NCBI GenBank assembly: GCA_004026145.2
Contig: CP034980.1
Location: forward strand, 12,499,085 to 12,563,084
Direction of reading: 5' to 3'
DNA length: 64,000 nucleotides
DNA from: Takifugu bimaculatus
Taxonomy: Eukaryota > Chordata > Actinopteri > Tetraodontiformes > Tetraodontidae
In this document: positions 61,011-64,000 of the stretch, one piece after another
How the letters are laid out: each line of letters starts with the position of its first letter
Numbering within the stretch: the first letter of the stretch is position 1
The notes under the pieces: model-generated
Seen by the model: only the letters and a program-made list of their open reading frames with translations
The model's database searches: none
Told to the model about the DNA's origin: nothing
Program-made: the position numbers and the translations under genes

Positions 61011-64000
61011 AATATTATTTTTATTTTTTAATTGTTTTTTTTTTTAAAGGCTTAGAGTCTAATCAGGGTTTGGCTTTGGGAAATAAGCAAACATAACTCT
61101 TCTAGTATCACTCAAGGGTCTTTGAAAAGGTTTACTGAGACATTTGGTTTCCGATTTATTCAAATCTCTTTTAATAACCAAACCAAACAAAGAGACTAAA
61201 ATCCTATTTGTTAGCAGCTTGCATTGTCCCTCAGCTCTAAAATTGCTGTAATCACTATGGAAACCCTGTGATTAGTTGTGCTGGTCGTGTTTCTGAGACG
61301 TAAAATGATGATAAAAGTATATAATTTTGACATGAATTATCCAGTTTATTCCAGAAGCTGTGTAGTAATTTTAATATTTCCTTCCACCAGGCTGTGGTAC
61401 AGTCCAGATCCCAGTGGAAACTATGAACACGACCACAAATATCTGTCGTAAGGTTTAATAATCATTTCCAAAAAGCAGGGCTGACCACTGGATGGACTGT
61501 TGGAAAAATCCCTTTTCCATGTCTTCAAATGTACGAATAAATTCAAATCACACAAAGTGAAATGATCAGACTGGGATGATCTGAACCAGACAGGAGGCCG
61601 AAGCGCAGCGGCACGTGCTGCTCCTCAGCCACACAGCTCCAGCAAAATGGTGGTTGCCAGGGTGTTTGTCCCCCTCACATTCATTATCCACCTCATTAAT
61701 GTATGTGTCAATCATGACATCACTTATCTGTTATGCGTAGTTTGGCTTGAGCACATTCAGTGACCCATTCCCGGTGATTCACAGAGATGTACTGGGTTAA
61801 CTGGGATCAACCTCTTGCTGCCTGGAAATTAGTTGACTTTCCTGGAATTCCAGGACATGCTGTCCAGGACACTGTTCGACTAGCTAAACTTCCAATCGCT
61901 GGAGCATCATGTCAACACTCACTTACATATGTGAGGCGACAGTTTTGACGCATGATACAGCGCCACCTGCTGCCTGCTGCCCCCAACTGCAGCCCAGGTT
62001 GGCCTGAACCTTCCTCCAGCATGACGCAGGGATTATGCTGTGGTTTATGCCCAGATGAACACATGAGTCACCAGCTCATCTGTACCAAACAATGACAAAC
62101 ATTTAGGAAACTACAGAATAAATATTACGTGTTTGGCAAACCTTCCGACACTAATGCCAAAACCAGCTGATCACCACTTCTACTGTCTTTTACTGCAAGC
62201 TCACAGTAAAACCAGTCATTGATTCATTATCTTCATCTTTCACTCTTTCTTTTACACCCCAACCATCTCTCCCTCCCTGTCTATCTCTGTGTGTTTTGAA
62301 TATACATTTATAGACATGCAGCGCCCGATGTGTGCGTTTATTCTCCTCTTCCTGTCCTCCTTCCTCCTCTGCTCCTCCTCTTCATGTCCAGGCCACTCGC
62401 TTAGAGACAATCTTGGCTCTGACATTATAAAAGAATTGCAGCAGAATTCCACGAGGCATGATGCACTTCTCAGATCAGCTCCTGAAACCCGTCCAGAAAT
62501 AGCTTCGGACCCGCCTGCTGTCCTCTGAGAAATATCAATACCTTCCTAAAGTCACCAAAACAACTACATGATTGGAGTCTGTCACACTAGGACGGTCTGT
62601 CTCGTCCTCATACTACTCATCTGTCTAAAGTGTCCTCATGGGTGAACGCAACTTTAATTAGGGAAGCGTCCAATACACCCTCTGGTGGGCATCCCAAAGT
62701 CATTATGATACATTCTATTGCATCAAAGTGTAGATTGAGAGTGTACATTTCATGTGGTGAGGAGCCGTGCGGAGTGTCAGTTTGAGGCCCCTCTTCTGGG
62801 CTCTTCATTGTCTTTACAGCCTCCTTGCTCCCCCTTTTTAACTACAAGACCAAATGTGCCCTCCTTCAGGATCTGTATCACACCAGAGCACAGACCAGGC
62901 TCATACATGGACCTTTGTCAGACTCGCTGAAGCAACGGAGCCTGAATCATGTATGCGGGCTGCACAGTTTGCCACCTTGGATCCCTTTTACACCAAATTA
63001 TTCAGGATCGGCCAGTTTTCTTTGATTATGCGCTGTCATAAATTATTAGTATAGTTGTAGCTCATCAGAGGGCAACGCTCAGATGGGCCTCTTATGGAAC
63101 CTGCCGCTGACTCCAAACACTCACATTTCCATATTTTATTCTCTTTACATTGTGGACCAGACATAGGTGTCATGCACAAACGCCTTCTGTCACTTTGTTG
63201 TCACCTCCTCTTGTCCAGTATTCTCCAAAAAAAAAGCAAAAAAAAGCAAGCCTGTAAGGTATTTGCATTCCTTCATGCTGCCATTATCTTTTCCATTCCC
63301 ACTGATGCATCCTTTCCACCACATAGCAGTTGTATCTGTGTTTGTTTCACCGCTTAACTCTGGCAAACTACTCAGAGATGGTTTAGAGGGTAAAGCAGCC
63401 ATGGTACAGCTTTACTGCGTTCCTCTCCAGAGACAAAGAGATTCCGGTTTAATATTCCAGGTCTCCTGAGTCTTCCTCTTCAGCATGCTTGAATGAACAA
63501 TGCCACACGCTTCAATCTGAGGAATTAAATATGTGCCACCAGCTTAATAATTAAAAACTCCCATAGAGAGATTTAGCTAATAAAAAGGGACTTTCTGTGT
63601 GGCTGGATTATAAAGAACCACTGATCGTCCCTCCACCTGCTGCATTCAGGTATGTTAGTTAAACAGAATGCTCACTTCATGCTGCTCTGTTCATTTGAAA
63701 CAAGAATACAAAGAGACGTGCACATCCACAGGTTTCAGTTCAACAACCCAGCTGTTACATACAGGCTGAAGACATCTGACCTCTATTAAACTCTAAGTTG
63801 TGCAATTTGCACATGCAACTGCAGCAAGTAACAGACTTTGTAACAGCCAGAGTTGGACTCTCAATGCAGCTCCGTCAACTACCGGTAAATGACAGAGCTA
63901 GAACAAATACAATAATGGGTTTCTCCATAGCTGAGGCAACACAACGTGTAGTTATTTAGTATTTCAACACCATCCTACTTATTTTTCACTCTTCCAAAGA
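61011..64000. other. Noncoding DNA to the window edge, no gene recognised
   Basis: AT-rich sequence with pyrimidine-rich patches near 62.26-62.39 kb and A-rich spots near 63.23 kb. Short open frames show no recognisable protein features. It may be upstream or intronic sequence of a gene outside the window. Confidence 0.5.

Overview
The window is nuclear DNA from a teleost fish, probably a percomorph with a compact genome. The protein-coding genes are split by GT-AG introns, several are short (one is 78 bp), and the noncoding DNA is crowded with microsatellites (CA, ATT, GAAA, AGAT, CCAT). Two or three decayed copies of interspersed repeats common in fish are present. There are no bacterial operons, ribosome binding sites, CRISPR arrays or intact transposons. 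I rebuilt gene models by following reading frame and splice phase. Each of the seven models closes in frame: brd8 775 aa, ddit4l-like 196 aa, calcineurin A 517 aa, ube2d2-like 147 aa, cisd1-like 120 aa, cxxc5-like 297 aa, and an SH2D4-like N-terminal protein of 198 aa.

Layout, left to right. brd8 (580-8619, +; 19 coding exons) encodes a subunit of the TIP60/NuA4 acetyltransferase complex. It converges on a ddit4l-like stress gene (9954-10796, -), an mTORC1 inhibitor whose promoter carries a TATA box and a perfect three-unit heat shock element. A repeat-rich spacer (11.0-14.4 kb) follows. Next is the calcineurin A catalytic subunit gene (15787-32420, -; 14 coding exons, 6.7 kb first intron). 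It is head-to-head, across about 3 kb, with a UBE2D2-type ubiquitin-conjugating enzyme (35476-42848, +; 7 exons). Downstream on the same strand are a mitoNEET/CISD1-like Fe-S protein (44625-45817, +; 3 exons) and a CXXC4/CXXC5-family zinc-finger protein (48606-49499, +; single coding exon behind a CpG-rich 5' UTR exon). The last gene I recognise is on the minus strand (54782-57392). It starts like SH2D4A/SH2D4B but reaches a stop codon without an SH2 domain. 57.4-64 kb holds microsatellites and one decayed repeat, with no gene I can support.

The genes share no pathway, but their order is informative. BRD8, UBE2D2 and CXXC5 lie together on human 5q31. DDIT4L and PPP3CA lie together on 4q24, and their paralogs DDIT4 and PPP3CB on 10q22. 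UBE2D1 and CISD1 are neighbours on 10q21. The window therefore looks like a less-eroded copy of an ancestral block that mammals retain as separate paralogous pieces.

I did not find a new multi-gene system. The most interesting departures are the SH2-less SH2D4-like protein, a CXXC protein with a changed Dishevelled-binding motif and no conserved tail, an enlarged calcineurin cassette exon, a Gly47Cys change in the ubiquitin-conjugating enzyme, and an unexplained G-rich/CpG-rich stretch near 51.1-51.8 kb.
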